This document shows positions 1 through 7,187 of a stretch of 7,187 nt of DNA, in pieces. The number at the start of each line of letters is the position of its first letter. The stretch's first letter is position 1. The stretch comes from Lentisphaeria bacterium UBA1829. GTDB taxonomy: Bacteria; Verrucomicrobiota; Lentisphaeria; Victivallales; UBA1829. The stretch is taken from the NCBI GenBank assembly GCA_002338895.1, contig DDJH01000144.1, forward strand, positions 1,719 to 8,905. Reading direction: 5' to 3'. The position numbers were made by a program, and so were the translations under genes. Below the pieces are notes generated by a model. It did no database searches, was not told the DNA's origin, and saw only the letters and a list, made by a program, of their open reading frames with translations.

Positions 1-812
1 CCGCCATAGACGAGATCATGAAATTCCTGAACGGGAGGAAGAGTGCGCAAATCCTCATCGGGAAGCTCGCCGCCCCCTCCTTCCGCAAGGGAAACTGCGG
101 AGAACAGAGCATCCGCGGTCAGCTGAGCTGCAATTGTAACAGGTTCCTGCGCAAGGCGTTCCGCTTTTTCCAGATCGTTCTCAAAAAGGGCTTCGACCGT
201 CGGAATGAGAAAGCGACGGCAGAAGCGGACGGCCTGTTGAGCCAGACAGGCGAGTTTCCACGCCGCCTCTTCGGGAGTCTCCCCCAGAAGGCGCGGAGCG
301 TTCAGCGGACCGCATTTTCCGTTGACCGCCTCGACGCTGGTATGATAATGGAAGTCTTTCAGGCGGGGAATCTCGGGAACGGGAAGCAGTTCGCGGAGAA
401 TCTGTCCGTTGGGGTCGGGCCCGAGGTGCGCCGGCTGTGTGCAGTCTCCCATCGCATGACTGAGACAGCCGGAAAATTTGACAAAATCATCAAAATTCCC
501 GTTTTTCCAGGCCTCCATCATCCGTTTCAGAAGATACTCATAAACCGGAATCCGCGGAAACTGTTCGGTACAGGGAGCGGGGACAAAATGGAGACTTCGA
601 GCCGGAAGTCCTTCCGGATAAACGATATACTTCTCCCACTGCGGATCCGTTTCCCGCTTTTTCTCCGGCGGCACCGAGGGATCGTCAAATAAGTCGGGAT
701 AGTTTCCCGCCCGCTCAATCATCTCTTCCGACACGTTGATCCTCGACCGGATCGTTTCCGGAAGCGCCTGAAACGCGCCCCGCATGATTCCTGCATGTGA
801 AACAGCATTCAT
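1..812 (-). CDS. Zinc-dependent phospholipase C / S1-P1 nuclease-fold hydrolase, partial (3' end outside window)
   Basis: The first 270 codons are present, and the frame stays open through the left edge. The key motif is LSHAMGDCTQPAHL at residues 117-130. It gives H119-x3-D123-x5-H129, followed by H157-x3-E161 in HYHTSVE. This is the zinc-ligand order of Bacillus cereus phospholipase C (H118, D122, H128, H142, E146) and of P1 nuclease. The other expected ligands have plausible counterparts: H6 near the N-terminus, D40 in GNYPDL and H75 in SLHF. The family hydrolyses phosphodiester or phosphomonoester bonds in phospholipids or nucleic acids using three zinc ions; the substrate here cannot be read from the sequence. 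No signal peptide is visible, which is unusual because classical members are secreted. The ATG at 812 is the only sensible start: it follows AAGGAGG, and an in-frame TAG lies just upstream. It is the last visible gene of the unit, 21 bases after the glycosidase stop. The fold call is fairly secure; the activity is inferred. Confidence 0.8.
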   Translation of the reverse strand, partial: MNAVSHAGIMRGAFQALPETIRSRINVSEEMIERAGNYPDLFDDPSVPPEKKRETDPQWEKYIVYPEGLPARSLHFVPAPCTEQFPRIPVYEYLLKRMMEAWKNGNFDDFVKFSGCLSHAMGDCTQPAHLGPDPNGQILRELLPVPEIPRLKDFHYHTSVEAVNGKCGPLNAPRLLGETPEEAAWKLACLAQQAVRFCRRFLIPTVEALFENDLEKAERLAQEPVTIAAQLTADALFSAVSLAEGGGGELPDEDLRTLPPVQEFHDLVYG

Positions 813-823
813 TCTTCGTTTTT

Positions 824-830
824 CCTCCTT
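824..830 (-). promoter_or_regulatory. Shine-Dalgarno sequence of the phospholipase-fold gene
   Basis: On the minus strand this reads AAGGAGG, a near-perfect anti-16S match ending 11 bases before the ATG at 812. It lies inside the 21-base gap after the glycosidase stop codon (834-836). It fixes the start of the downstream gene and supports translation from a shared transcript. Confidence 0.75.
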
Positions 831-833
831 GTT

Positions 834-3800
834 CTATGGAAGATTCAGACGCAGAGTCAGTTTTGCCGTATTCCCCTTCCGGAAACTCCTCTTCGGAAAC
901 GGCGTGAAGGCGACCGCCTTTTTCGATCCGTAATATCCCCGGTGCCAGCGATACTCCGGAGGATACGCGAGAGCCCCCTGAACCTCCTTCCAGGAAATCA
1001 GCAGGGGATTGACATTGACAAGCTCTCCGAACTCTCCGTTCAGCGGCAGGAAGGAGAGAATCAGGGAAGCATCCGTTCCGTCCGGCGGAGCTTTCCGGAT
1101 TCTGAACTCATATTCCAGAAGCAGACCGGTCTCCTCCAGCGTCAGCGACTCCTTCACGTCCAGATACGCGCTCTGCGCGCGGAGCGTGATCGATCTTTCG
1201 GACTCCCGCTCTATCCGGAATGTGCGCGGTGCGCCCTCCAGATGAGTGTGGCGGATTTTTCCTTCCCGGGACACGCGTCCCTGAAGAATCCAGCGCCGTC
1301 CGGCAAAAAGCGGACGGGAATCCGAAACCCGGTAGAGAAGAGGAATCGAACCGTTCCGGTCCAGAAGAACGCCGTAGCGGGAGGATTCGAGACGTTTGAG
1401 AAGATTCTTTTCCGGATAGTCCGGGAGGAGCTGTTTCAGCGGGAGCTGTTTTTTCCGGTCCGCGCCGGAGATTGCAATGAGGAAGAGCTGTCCGGAACCT
1501 TTCCGGCCGGGAGAGAGGATGTCGATCGAATCGATGATCTTTTCCGGATAGGGGTTGTCCCACTCATACAGGAAGACTCCGACCTGCCGGTCACGCTGTC
1601 GGGAAGCCGCGGAATAGCCCGACCACGCCAGCTTTGCGCGCGGCATGGAACCGCCTCCGCTTCGGTAGGTCTCCGCCATATACCAGTCGTCGACTTCCTG
1701 TATCGGACGCATCTCCAGTTCGACAAAAGGATCGGGCGCACCGGGAATCCATGTTTTCCGGTCGATGTAGTTGATCCGGATCGTGAACTGCGGAGCCCCC
1801 CAGGCGGAACCGTAGAGGAAAACCAGACGCTCGTGTTTCCGTCCCACCGGGATCTCCTTGACCGCATTCGGAAGCACGCCGACTTCCTTGGTCCCGGAAA
1901 GAGCAACCAGTCCTTTTCCATCATTCGCCGCGGGATCGACGATGTCGAAGGTCACTCCGCGCAGGATCTGCTTCCCGGTCGGGAAGGCGGAAAGATCGTC
2001 GGATGGCCCCTGCGCGGACCAGCCGCGGACCGGAGCATCCGGATCATCCCGGAATCCCCTGTTGCAGAACTTTGTAATTGAGACGGGCGTGTAGACCCAT
2101 CCGGTCCGGGCGTCCCGATCCGGGTCGGACGCCGCCGGAGACCGGCCCGGATCCAGACGGACTCCCGCATTGGTCAGCAGGGAGGAGAGAAGTCGTTCCG
2201 CTTCCGGAACCGGCGATTCAAACAGACGCAGAGTGGAAAGAAGGATCTCCCCCTTCCCCTGCGGAATCTTCGACAGATAGGCCGGGCGGGTCAGCGGAAG
2301 GACGGCGGGCCCTTCCACGATCCAGTGTCCCGGATCGGCCGCGGAGGGTTTTCCGCCTTTCTCTTCCGGGATCCAGCGGATTGCACGGTTGGTTCCGCTT
2401 TTTCCGGCACTCCAGAAAAAGTCTCCGTTGGAAATTCCCCGGGTGGCATCGTCCTGCCGGATCCGGCGCGCCCGGTCCAGCGCAAACGGGAGAAAGCGGA
2501 CCGGTGTTCCGCAGAGCGCATTCAACGCAGGCGAGCAGGAGCTGTCCGCATCCAGAAGAAGGAGCTTTCCTCCTTCGGTCAGCCAGCGGCGCAGGCGGGA
2601 AAGTTCCGCGCTTTTCAGGGAGCAGACCGCCTCCCGGTCACAGACCAGAAAACGGAGTTCAGGAAGTTTGAAATCCCGGAAGGATGCGGCAAAATCGGAT
2701 ACGCCGGAACGACCGGAAAGGATCCTCCGAGCGCTGTTCCCGGCCAGAACCGCTCTCCCGGGAGCGCCGAAGGGTTCGGGCGGGCGGGCGAGAAGCGCGG
2801 AAAGAAGCCGGTCCGCCGCCGCTTCCCGTCCGAGACTCCGCGCCAGATTGAACTGGCTGTACCGCACAACGCCCTTTCCGACTCCGTAGTCGAGCAGCGC
2901 CGCGCTCACGGCTTTGATTCCATCTTCATAGGCGCCCTCCGCAAGGATGCGGAAATTTCCCCGAGTCGGCATCTGGATCATCCGGAGAACCGTCTGAAAA
3001 TCGTTGTCTCCGGTGTTCCAGAACCGGAGGTCGGCGGGAGTCATGACTCCGTACAGCGGAGATTCCGGAAGGAAGCGGGGATAGACGCCGACAGAGCCGT
3101 ATTTCCGAGTCCTCAGCGAGCCCGGAGTCAGATCCGGAAGTTCCTCATGCTCAAGGACCAGAATGGCTCCGCCTTTGCGGAGGGTTTCCGCGAGCCGACG
3201 AATCTCCGCTCCGTCGCGCAGGGCATTCGGTCCGACAACGAGCCAGGTCCCCTCTCCGCCTTTCCAATCCCGGGAAGAGCTCAGGCGGCGATGGCGGATC
3301 CCCTTTTCCGTCATCCATTTGGAAAGAATCCCGGAGGGGTCCAGCACGTCTGGAATCGGAAGAGTGTTCCGCCGATCCGGAATGGGGATCTCCTTGTAGA
3401 GCATCACTTCCTCCCAGTCTTCGAAAGCCGCGCCGGATTTTCCTTCGACGGAGACAAGCAGATCGAAACGCCGGTCCTCTTTCTCCGCACGCATCGTTCC
3501 GAAATCAAACGGGAGAGTCCGCCGCGCGCCGGGCGGAAGAAGAAGACGCTCCTCCCGGACGGCCACCTCGCGCCCCATCTCCTTCAAAATCAGACGGATA
3601 CGGACGTCCTCCGCATGGGAGGTCTGATTATGCAGATCGAAGGGCAGGATCAGACGTTCCCCGGAACGGAAGCGGAGTCGGAAATCGGACGGGAACGCCG
3701 CCAGCGGCGAACACTCCCGTCCATGGAAACGGGCGACATGCCCGAGCGTTGCGGCGACATCGGCCCGACGGGTCATCCGCAGCATCCACCGCCGCCCCGA

Positions 3801-6200
3801 AACCGATGAGCTCAGCTGATAGCTCCGGTCGACTCCCGGCGTATAAATGGACTCTCCATGCAGCCCCGGCAGATAGTGCGCGTGAAGATACATGCTCTCG
3901 CTGAAAAAAACCGGAAGATTGCGGAAATGCAGCAGTTTTTTCCTGTAAGGATATGTGTCGAGAACGGCGGAAAACGAACGTCCTTCCTCCCAGAGAGCGG
4001 GATTCTCTCCGTCCGGGATGAAATTGTATCGTCCGGCGTTCCTGCGCGATGCGGGCCGTCTCTCCGGATGCAGAAAGAACCAGGTCTCCGCACTGATATC
4101 GCACCATCCGTGGGTGTCGAGCACCCGCACGGCGTCTCCTTTCGGCAGCGGATACCCTCCGCTGATCGTGACCAGACGGGTCGGATCCAGATTTGAAATC
4201 CTCCGGAAGAGCTCCCCCATCTTTTCCGGTTCGCCGGGAGCGGAAAACTTGTTTTCGTTCCCCAGATCCCAGAAGGCGATGGAGGGGGCGTTGCAGACCG
4301 CCCGGATCACGTGGGCCATTTCCCCGTACAGCCGTTCCCAGGTGACCGGATCCTGATAGGCGAACCGTTCCCCATGGTGCGCATTGTGCGAGAGATTTTC
4401 CGCTTTGCTGAAAATTCCGAGTTCATCGCCGATCCACGCCTGCCCGATTCCTCCCATATAATATCCGTCGTCGTGAAAATGATGGCGGAAAATCGTCAGG
4501 GGTTGAGGGACGAACGGCCATGTCATCGTCTTCGGGGTCGTCTGACTGAAACCATAAAACCGGATCGGTTTTCCGTTCAGCGTGAAATGGTTCCCGTCGA
4601 TTCCGAGTTCCCGGAATCCGAACCGTTCCCGGCGGAGATCCAGAATGGTTCCTCCGGCATCCCGCAGCGTTGTTCTAAGTTCATACAGGACAGGAGTTTC
4701 CGGTGTCCACAGTTCCGGATTTTTCCAGGGGCGGACCTGCCGGATGCGGCGTGTTTCCCCCGCGTTCAGACGAAGCGGAAGTGGCGGGAACTGAAGCACC
4801 CGCTTCCCCTGTTTGAGAATCTCCCATTCCATGCGGACATCCTGTCCGGTCCGCGTATGATTGCACAGTTCGAAATCCACCTCCAGACGCGTTCCTCCCG
4901 CAACTCCGGTCCGGATGAAGAGATGATCCGTTCGGACCGGCGGTTCCGCAAGGAGTTCCGGCGGCGATTTCAGTCCCGGGACTCCTCCGGCAGGGAAATG
5001 ACCGACCGCCGCGGTCAGCGTGCGGGAAGGAGCGCCGTAAATACCTGCCTCCGGAATCGCGGTTCCTTTCCGGAGAGCCGCCGTATAATCGGTGATGCAG
5101 AGAGCCAGTTCAACGGTCTCGCCGGGTCGCACCCAGTCCGAGATCCGGAATTTGGACGGGGTGTTCCAGAGGAACAGGCTTCCCCTTTCCTGCCCGTTCA
5201 GGAAGATATCCGCCTTGAAATGGACCAGCGGAAATGCCAGATAAAGCTCTTTTCCCGTCCACTCTTCCGGAACCGTCACGCGGGTCCGGAGCCAGAGGAA
5301 GTGGCTCCTTTCGGTTTTCGGTTCCAGCATCAGGGGAAATCTGCCAGCTTTTTTCCATCCGGTTCGAGGCAGAGATCCGCGTTTTGAGGATGTTCCGCCG
5401 GGCTGTCTTTCCCAGTTGGAGAGAAGCGGAAGAGCCTCCGCCCGGGCGGGAAACCAGCGGTCCGGCCGCGGATAGTCCCGCCAGGACCAGGATTGCTGAT
5501 CTCCCTGTTCCAGGTGATATGCGGTAACCCAGCGTCCGGGAACGGGGCGGATCGAAACACGTTTCCGTTCCCCCGGTTTCAGTTCGAGCGGAAAATGTTC
5601 CCGGGCAAGAACTTCTCCGAAAAAATCGGAACTGACGGCATAAAGAACGGTCTGTTCCGTTTTCGGGCCGCGGTTGCAGAGGGTGATACTCCCCGTCTGC
5701 CGCGGATTGCGCTCCAGGACAAAGACATCATTGAGCGTCGCCGGACGCAGGGAGAGACGTCCGAATGCGTTCGGATACAGCTGCGTCAGATTCCGGACCT
5801 GGAATTCGATACGGAAGTGTTCCGCATCCGGCAGAAGGGCCGCCCGCTCCGTCCCCGGCCAGAAAGGTTTTTTCACGGGAAAGCGCGCGACGGGACGGCC
5901 GTTGACGGTCAGGGATTCCACGACGTCGCCGTTATCGAATTCCAGAAGAAATCCGTGCGGGGCGTTCTGCTTCGGAGCGTCGATAGAGACGGACCAGCGG
6001 AAAACGGCTCCGGCATCGTCGCGAACCGTCCGGCGCCTGCGGGAGAGATGATCGGCCATGCGGACTCCGTTCTCCCGGACGCAGGAATCCGTCAGGTCGA
6101 TTTTCCATTCCGGCTTTTCCGGCTGACGAATGGCGATCTCCGCTCCGGACACACTCATCAGCATGCAGACAAAAAGAATTCCGAGTATACCTGTTCTCAT
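834..6200 (-). CDS. Very large exported GH2-type glycoside hydrolase with tandem amidotransferase-like and carbohydrate-binding-like domains
   Basis: A 1788-residue protein with a signal peptide (residues 1-20, ending SVSGA before E21). By eye the order is: an N-terminal beta-sandwich (about 25-155); an Ig-like segment (155-235); the GH2 sugar-binding jelly roll (245-400, with FLNGQERG and WVRPGETVELAL); an Ig-like domain (425-530, ending FGFRE); a TIM barrel (530-825); another Ig-like domain (838-940); two related class I amidotransferase-like alpha/beta domains (945-1140 and 1147-1352); an NPCBM-like sandwich (1365-1581); and a C-terminal beta-rich domain (1590-1788). In the barrel, FWDLGNEN supplies the N648-E649 acid/base pair. 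PVFFSES supplies the likely nucleophile E768, 119 residues later, which fits retaining GH2 enzymes. It probably cleaves a beta- or alpha-linked glycan outside the cytoplasm; the sugar is unknown. It is much longer than LacZ (about 1020 residues). The usual arginine...histidine-tyrosine-proline motif after barrel strand 1 is not recognisable. The start at 6200 is supported by AAGGAG upstream and by the signal peptide. Confidence 0.88.
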   Translation of the reverse strand: MRTGILGILFVCMLMSVSGAEIAIRQPEKPEWKIDLTDSCVRENGVRMADHLSRRRRTVRDDAGAVFRWSVSIDAPKQNAPHGFLLEFDNGDVVESLTVNGRPVARFPVKKPFWPGTERAALLPDAEHFRIEFQVRNLTQLYPNAFGRLSLRPATLNDVFVLERNPRQTGSITLCNRGPKTEQTVLYAVSSDFFGEVLAREHFPLELKPGERKRVSIRPVPGRWVTAYHLEQGDQQSWSWRDYPRPDRWFPARAEALPLLSNWERQPGGTSSKRGSLPRTGWKKAGRFPLMLEPKTERSHFLWLRTRVTVPEEWTGKELYLAFPLVHFKADIFLNGQERGSLFLWNTPSKFRISDWVRPGETVELALCITDYTAALRKGTAIPEAGIYGAPSRTLTAAVGHFPAGGVPGLKSPPELLAEPPVRTDHLFIRTGVAGGTRLEVDFELCNHTRTGQDVRMEWEILKQGKRVLQFPPLPLRLNAGETRRIRQVRPWKNPELWTPETPVLYELRTTLRDAGGTILDLRRERFGFRELGIDGNHFTLNGKPIRFYGFSQTTPKTMTWPFVPQPLTIFRHHFHDDGYYMGGIGQAWIGDELGIFSKAENLSHNAHHGERFAYQDPVTWERLYGEMAHVIRAVCNAPSIAFWDLGNENKFSAPGEPEKMGELFRRISNLDPTRLVTISGGYPLPKGDAVRVLDTHGWCDISAETWFFLHPERRPASRRNAGRYNFIPDGENPALWEEGRSFSAVLDTYPYRKKLLHFRNLPVFFSESMYLHAHYLPGLHGESIYTPGVDRSYQLSSSVSGRRWMLRMTRRADVAATLGHVARFHGRECSPLAAFPSDFRLRFRSGERLILPFDLHNQTSHAEDVRIRLILKEMGREVAVREERLLLPPGARRTLPFDFGTMRAEKEDRRFDLLVSVEGKSGAAFEDWEEVMLYKEIPIPDRRNTLPIPDVLDPSGILSKWMTEKGIRHRRLSSSRDWKGGEGTWLVVGPNALRDGAEIRRLAETLRKGGAILVLEHEELPDLTPGSLRTRKYGSVGVYPRFLPESPLYGVMTPADLRFWNTGDNDFQTVLRMIQMPTRGNFRILAEGAYEDGIKAVSAALLDYGVGKGVVRYSQFNLARSLGREAAADRLLSALLARPPEPFGAPGRAVLAGNSARRILSGRSGVSDFAASFRDFKLPELRFLVCDREAVCSLKSAELSRLRRWLTEGGKLLLLDADSSCSPALNALCGTPVRFLPFALDRARRIRQDDATRGISNGDFFWSAGKSGTNRAIRWIPEEKGGKPSAADPGHWIVEGPAVLPLTRPAYLSKIPQGKGEILLSTLRLFESPVPEAERLLSSLLTNAGVRLDPGRSPAASDPDRDARTGWVYTPVSITKFCNRGFRDDPDAPVRGWSAQGPSDDLSAFPTGKQILRGVTFDIVDPAANDGKGLVALSGTKEVGVLPNAVKEIPVGRKHERLVFLYGSAWGAPQFTIRINYIDRKTWIPGAPDPFVELEMRPIQEVDDWYMAETYRSGGGSMPRAKLAWSGYSAASRQRDRQVGVFLYEWDNPYPEKIIDSIDILSPGRKGSGQLFLIAISGADRKKQLPLKQLLPDYPEKNLLKRLESSRYGVLLDRNGSIPLLYRVSDSRPLFAGRRWILQGRVSREGKIRHTHLEGAPRTFRIERESERSITLRAQSAYLDVKESLTLEETGLLLEYEFRIRKAPPDGTDASLILSFLPLNGEFGELVNVNPLLISWKEVQGALAYPPEYRWHRGYYGSKKAVAFTPFPKRSFRKGNTAKLTLRLNLP
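2145..3368 (-). repeat. Tandem pair of amidotransferase-like domains within the GH2 protein (divergent, protein level)
   Basis: Residues about 945-1140 and 1147-1352 follow the same plan. Each has a beta-strand then a helix ending in a glycine turn before a hydrophobic strand (LAETLRKGGAILVLEH in the first, LRRWLTEGGKLLLLDAD in the second). Each then has a G-[VI]-x(5-6)-[LF]-x-F-W-like segment (FWNTGDND and FFWSAGKS). Each ends with a GKG-[VE] strand and a helix containing RLLS-[AS]-LL. The DNA copies are not noticeably alike, so the duplication would be old. The first copy has no cysteine at all, so it cannot be a classical glutaminase; such domains in GH42-like enzymes are structural. Domain limits are by eye. 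Confidence 0.55.
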
Positions 6201-6212
6201 ATCGAATTTTCA

Positions 6213-6218
6213 CTCCTT
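6213..6218 (-). promoter_or_regulatory. Shine-Dalgarno sequence of the GH2 gene, overlapping the upstream stop codon
   Basis: On the minus strand this reads AAGGAG, with 12 bases before the ATG at 6200. Its first two bases are the last two of the TAA stop (6217-6219) of the pseudopilin gene. Ribosomes ending that gene therefore finish on the initiation site of the glycosidase, which favours translational coupling. Confidence 0.7.
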
Positions 6219-6981
6219 ATTGAAGGATGGGATTCCATGGTCCCCAGACATAATGCGTGTTCCAGACTTTTTCCCAGTAATAGGATGCGCTTCCGGCATA
6301 ATAGCGCATTTCGCGGCTCCGTCCCCAGCGGGCGTTCCCGCCGACGAAAACGACGTTGACTCCGCCGTTATGCTGTTCCCCCGGCAGAAAGAATCCGCTG
6401 GTTGCCGGCCCCATATGAGTCTGTCCGGCGGAGTAGTGGACTCCGGAAAAGTAGCGGGAGCTTTCTCCGATCAGGATTCCCCGCGAGGGATGCCGGCAGG
6501 CGCTGATTTTCCGGGGGGAGGTATGGATGGTTTTATTCAAACCATAGGGGACGTTTTCCGCAGTGCTCCGGGAAAGTGAGGTGCAGGTCAGGAGTTTTTC
6601 GCGTCCGGCGTTGTAATAGGCGGTCATCTGCTTGAAGTAGCCGCTTCTCTGCAGGAGCATGAACCAGCGGTTCTGATTGGTGTTCGTCTCGGAAATCCAC
6701 TCCGCGTTGTAAATGGAGTAATCGTCGTTGTCGCCGGCGTACGAGAGCGTGAACTGGCCGATCTGCCGGAGATTGTTCATGCAGGAGAGACTCCGCGCGG
6801 ATTCCCTCGCCTTGGCCAGGGAGGGGAGAAGAAGACCGACCAGAATCGCAAGAATCGCAATCGTGATCAGGAGTTCAATCAGGGTAAACATCGGAAGAGA
6901 GGATTTCCTCCGGAGCGCGTTCTGTTCCGTTCGACGGCAGTCCCCCCTCTTCCGCTGCCGCTGCTGGAACACATCCGTCAT
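6217..6981 (-). CDS. Prepilin-type N-terminal cleavage/methylation domain protein (type II secretion/type IV pseudopilin-like)
   Basis: With the start chosen here the protein has 254 residues. The class III signal is RRKSSLPM followed by FTLIELL at 32-38, with glutamate at position +5 of the mature protein. A hydrophobic helix runs to about residue 54. [14 protein letters not shown] and a DND-DY segment follow, as in the large Lentisphaerota pseudopilin families. Near the C-terminus [16 protein letters not shown] (204-219) matches the family's usual HNGGANxxFxDGHxxW region, with the DGH replaced by GGN. Such proteins are processed by a prepilin peptidase and sit in the inner membrane or in a pseudopilus; their individual roles are mostly unknown. 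The start is uncertain. I chose the ATG at 6981 because it gives a short basic leader. ATG 6891 would follow GGAGG (15 bases away) but leaves no basic residues before FTLIELL. ATG 7089 and GTG 7140 are also in frame, and the frame is open to the window edge. The glycosidase follows after 16 bases. Confidence 0.82.
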   Translation of the reverse strand: MTDVFQQRQRKRGDCRRTEQNALRRKSSLPMFTLIELLITIAILAILVGLLLPSLAKARESARSLSCMNNLRQIGQFTLSYAGDNDDYSIYNAEWISETNTNQNRWFMLLQRSGYFKQMTAYYNAGREKLLTCTSLSRSTAENVPYGLNKTIHTSPRKISACRHPSRGILIGESSRYFSGVHYSAGQTHMGPATSGFFLPGEQHNGGVNVVFVGGNARWGRSREMRYYAGSASYYWEKVWNTHYVWGPWNPILQ

Positions 6982-7187
6982 ACCCCGGGCGAAGGGATGC
7001 GTTCCAATCAGACAGCCGTGCTCCGAGAGCATTTCCCGGACGGATGCGAAAACGTGGAATGGAACGTTGCTCCGTCCGATCCGGTTCATTTCTTCTTCCG
7101 GAAAGCGGGAGCTGTTTCTTCCCCGCTCCCATCCGTCCACCGGGGAGACGTCCGGAAAATCACGGAACGGGGTCGGGCAACGACCAC
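6982..7187 (-). other. Coding-like stretch upstream of the pseudopilin; possible tail of a LacI/GntR-type regulator or an extended leader
   Basis: No stop codon interrupts the pseudopilin reading frame here, through the window edge. The codons match the neighbours (CCG, GGA, CGG, GAA, TTC), and there is no AT-rich spacer resembling a promoter. The translation contains [11 protein letters not shown], then [11 protein letters not shown], and later [16 protein letters not shown]. This loosely resembles the end of the periplasmic-binding-protein-like sensor domain of LacI-family regulators: a D-x-P turn, about 15 residues, an R-x-P-x-E-E-M segment, then a strand ending near a terminal cysteine. 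A second frame ends with a TGA at 7087-7089-adjacent bases that overlaps the ATG at 7089 as ATGA, so an upstream gene ending there is an alternative. The identity is a guess. Confidence 0.3.

Noticed and set aside
18..692. A 224-codon open frame on the plus strand
   Set aside because: It is antisense to the phospholipase-fold gene, whose minus-strand translation has clear zinc-ligand motifs and a Shine-Dalgarno sequence.
813..833. Search for a terminator or promoter between the glycosidase and phospholipase-fold genes
   Set aside because: The 21-base gap holds only the Shine-Dalgarno sequence; there is no inverted repeat or T-run.
2145..3368. Active glutamine amidotransferase function for the alpha/beta domains
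   Set aside because: The first copy has no cysteine and neither shows a G-x-C-x-G nucleophile elbow, so a structural or binding role is more likely.
2325..3809. A 494-codon open frame on the plus strand, and similar ones at 942-2081, 4311-5387 and 5493-6359
   Set aside because: They lie antisense to the glycosidase. Their translations are rich in Arg, Pro, Ser and Gly with no domain pattern, and no good ribosome site was seen. They are expected from GC-rich coding DNA on the other strand.
6889..6913. Possible mRNA hairpin pairing CGGAGG with CUUCCG just before ATG 6891
   Set aside because: The stem is only six pairs, including a G-U, in GC-rich sequence. It would matter only if 6891 were the true start, and nothing else supports a regulatory role.

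Overview
The window most resembles a Lentisphaerota (Victivallales-type) genome. The evidence is a prepilin-like protein with the FTLIELL signature and the SCxNNLRQIG continuation that this phylum carries in very large families. It sits directly beside a very large exported glycoside hydrolase with accessory domains typical of Lentisphaerota and Planctomycetota polysaccharide degraders. Codon use is GC-rich, favouring CCG, CGG, GGA, TTC and GAA. The taxonomic call is an inference from protein style, not from a marker gene.

Everything I can support lies on the minus strand and reads right to left as one compact unit. At the right edge (6982-7187) is a coding-like stretch of uncertain identity, in the same frame as the gene that follows. 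Next come a pseudopilin-like protein (6217-6981, start uncertain), a 1788-residue exported family GH2-type glycosidase (834-6200), and the first 270 residues of a zinc-dependent phospholipase C / S1-P1 nuclease-fold protein (1-812) that runs off the left edge. The gaps are 16 and 21 bases. Each downstream gene has a good Shine-Dalgarno sequence, and the first of these overlaps the stop codon of the gene before it. No terminator or promoter is visible between the genes, so they are probably co-transcribed.

The layout suggests a carbohydrate-use locus. The glycosidase would act outside the cytoplasm on a complex glycan, and the pseudopilin may be a surface or envelope partner. The role of the phospholipase-fold protein is unclear: it has a full set of apparent zinc ligands but no visible export signal. 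The long plus-strand open frames opposite the glycosidase look like shadows of its GC-rich coding sequence. I saw no RNA genes, insertion sequences, CRISPR arrays or attachment sites.
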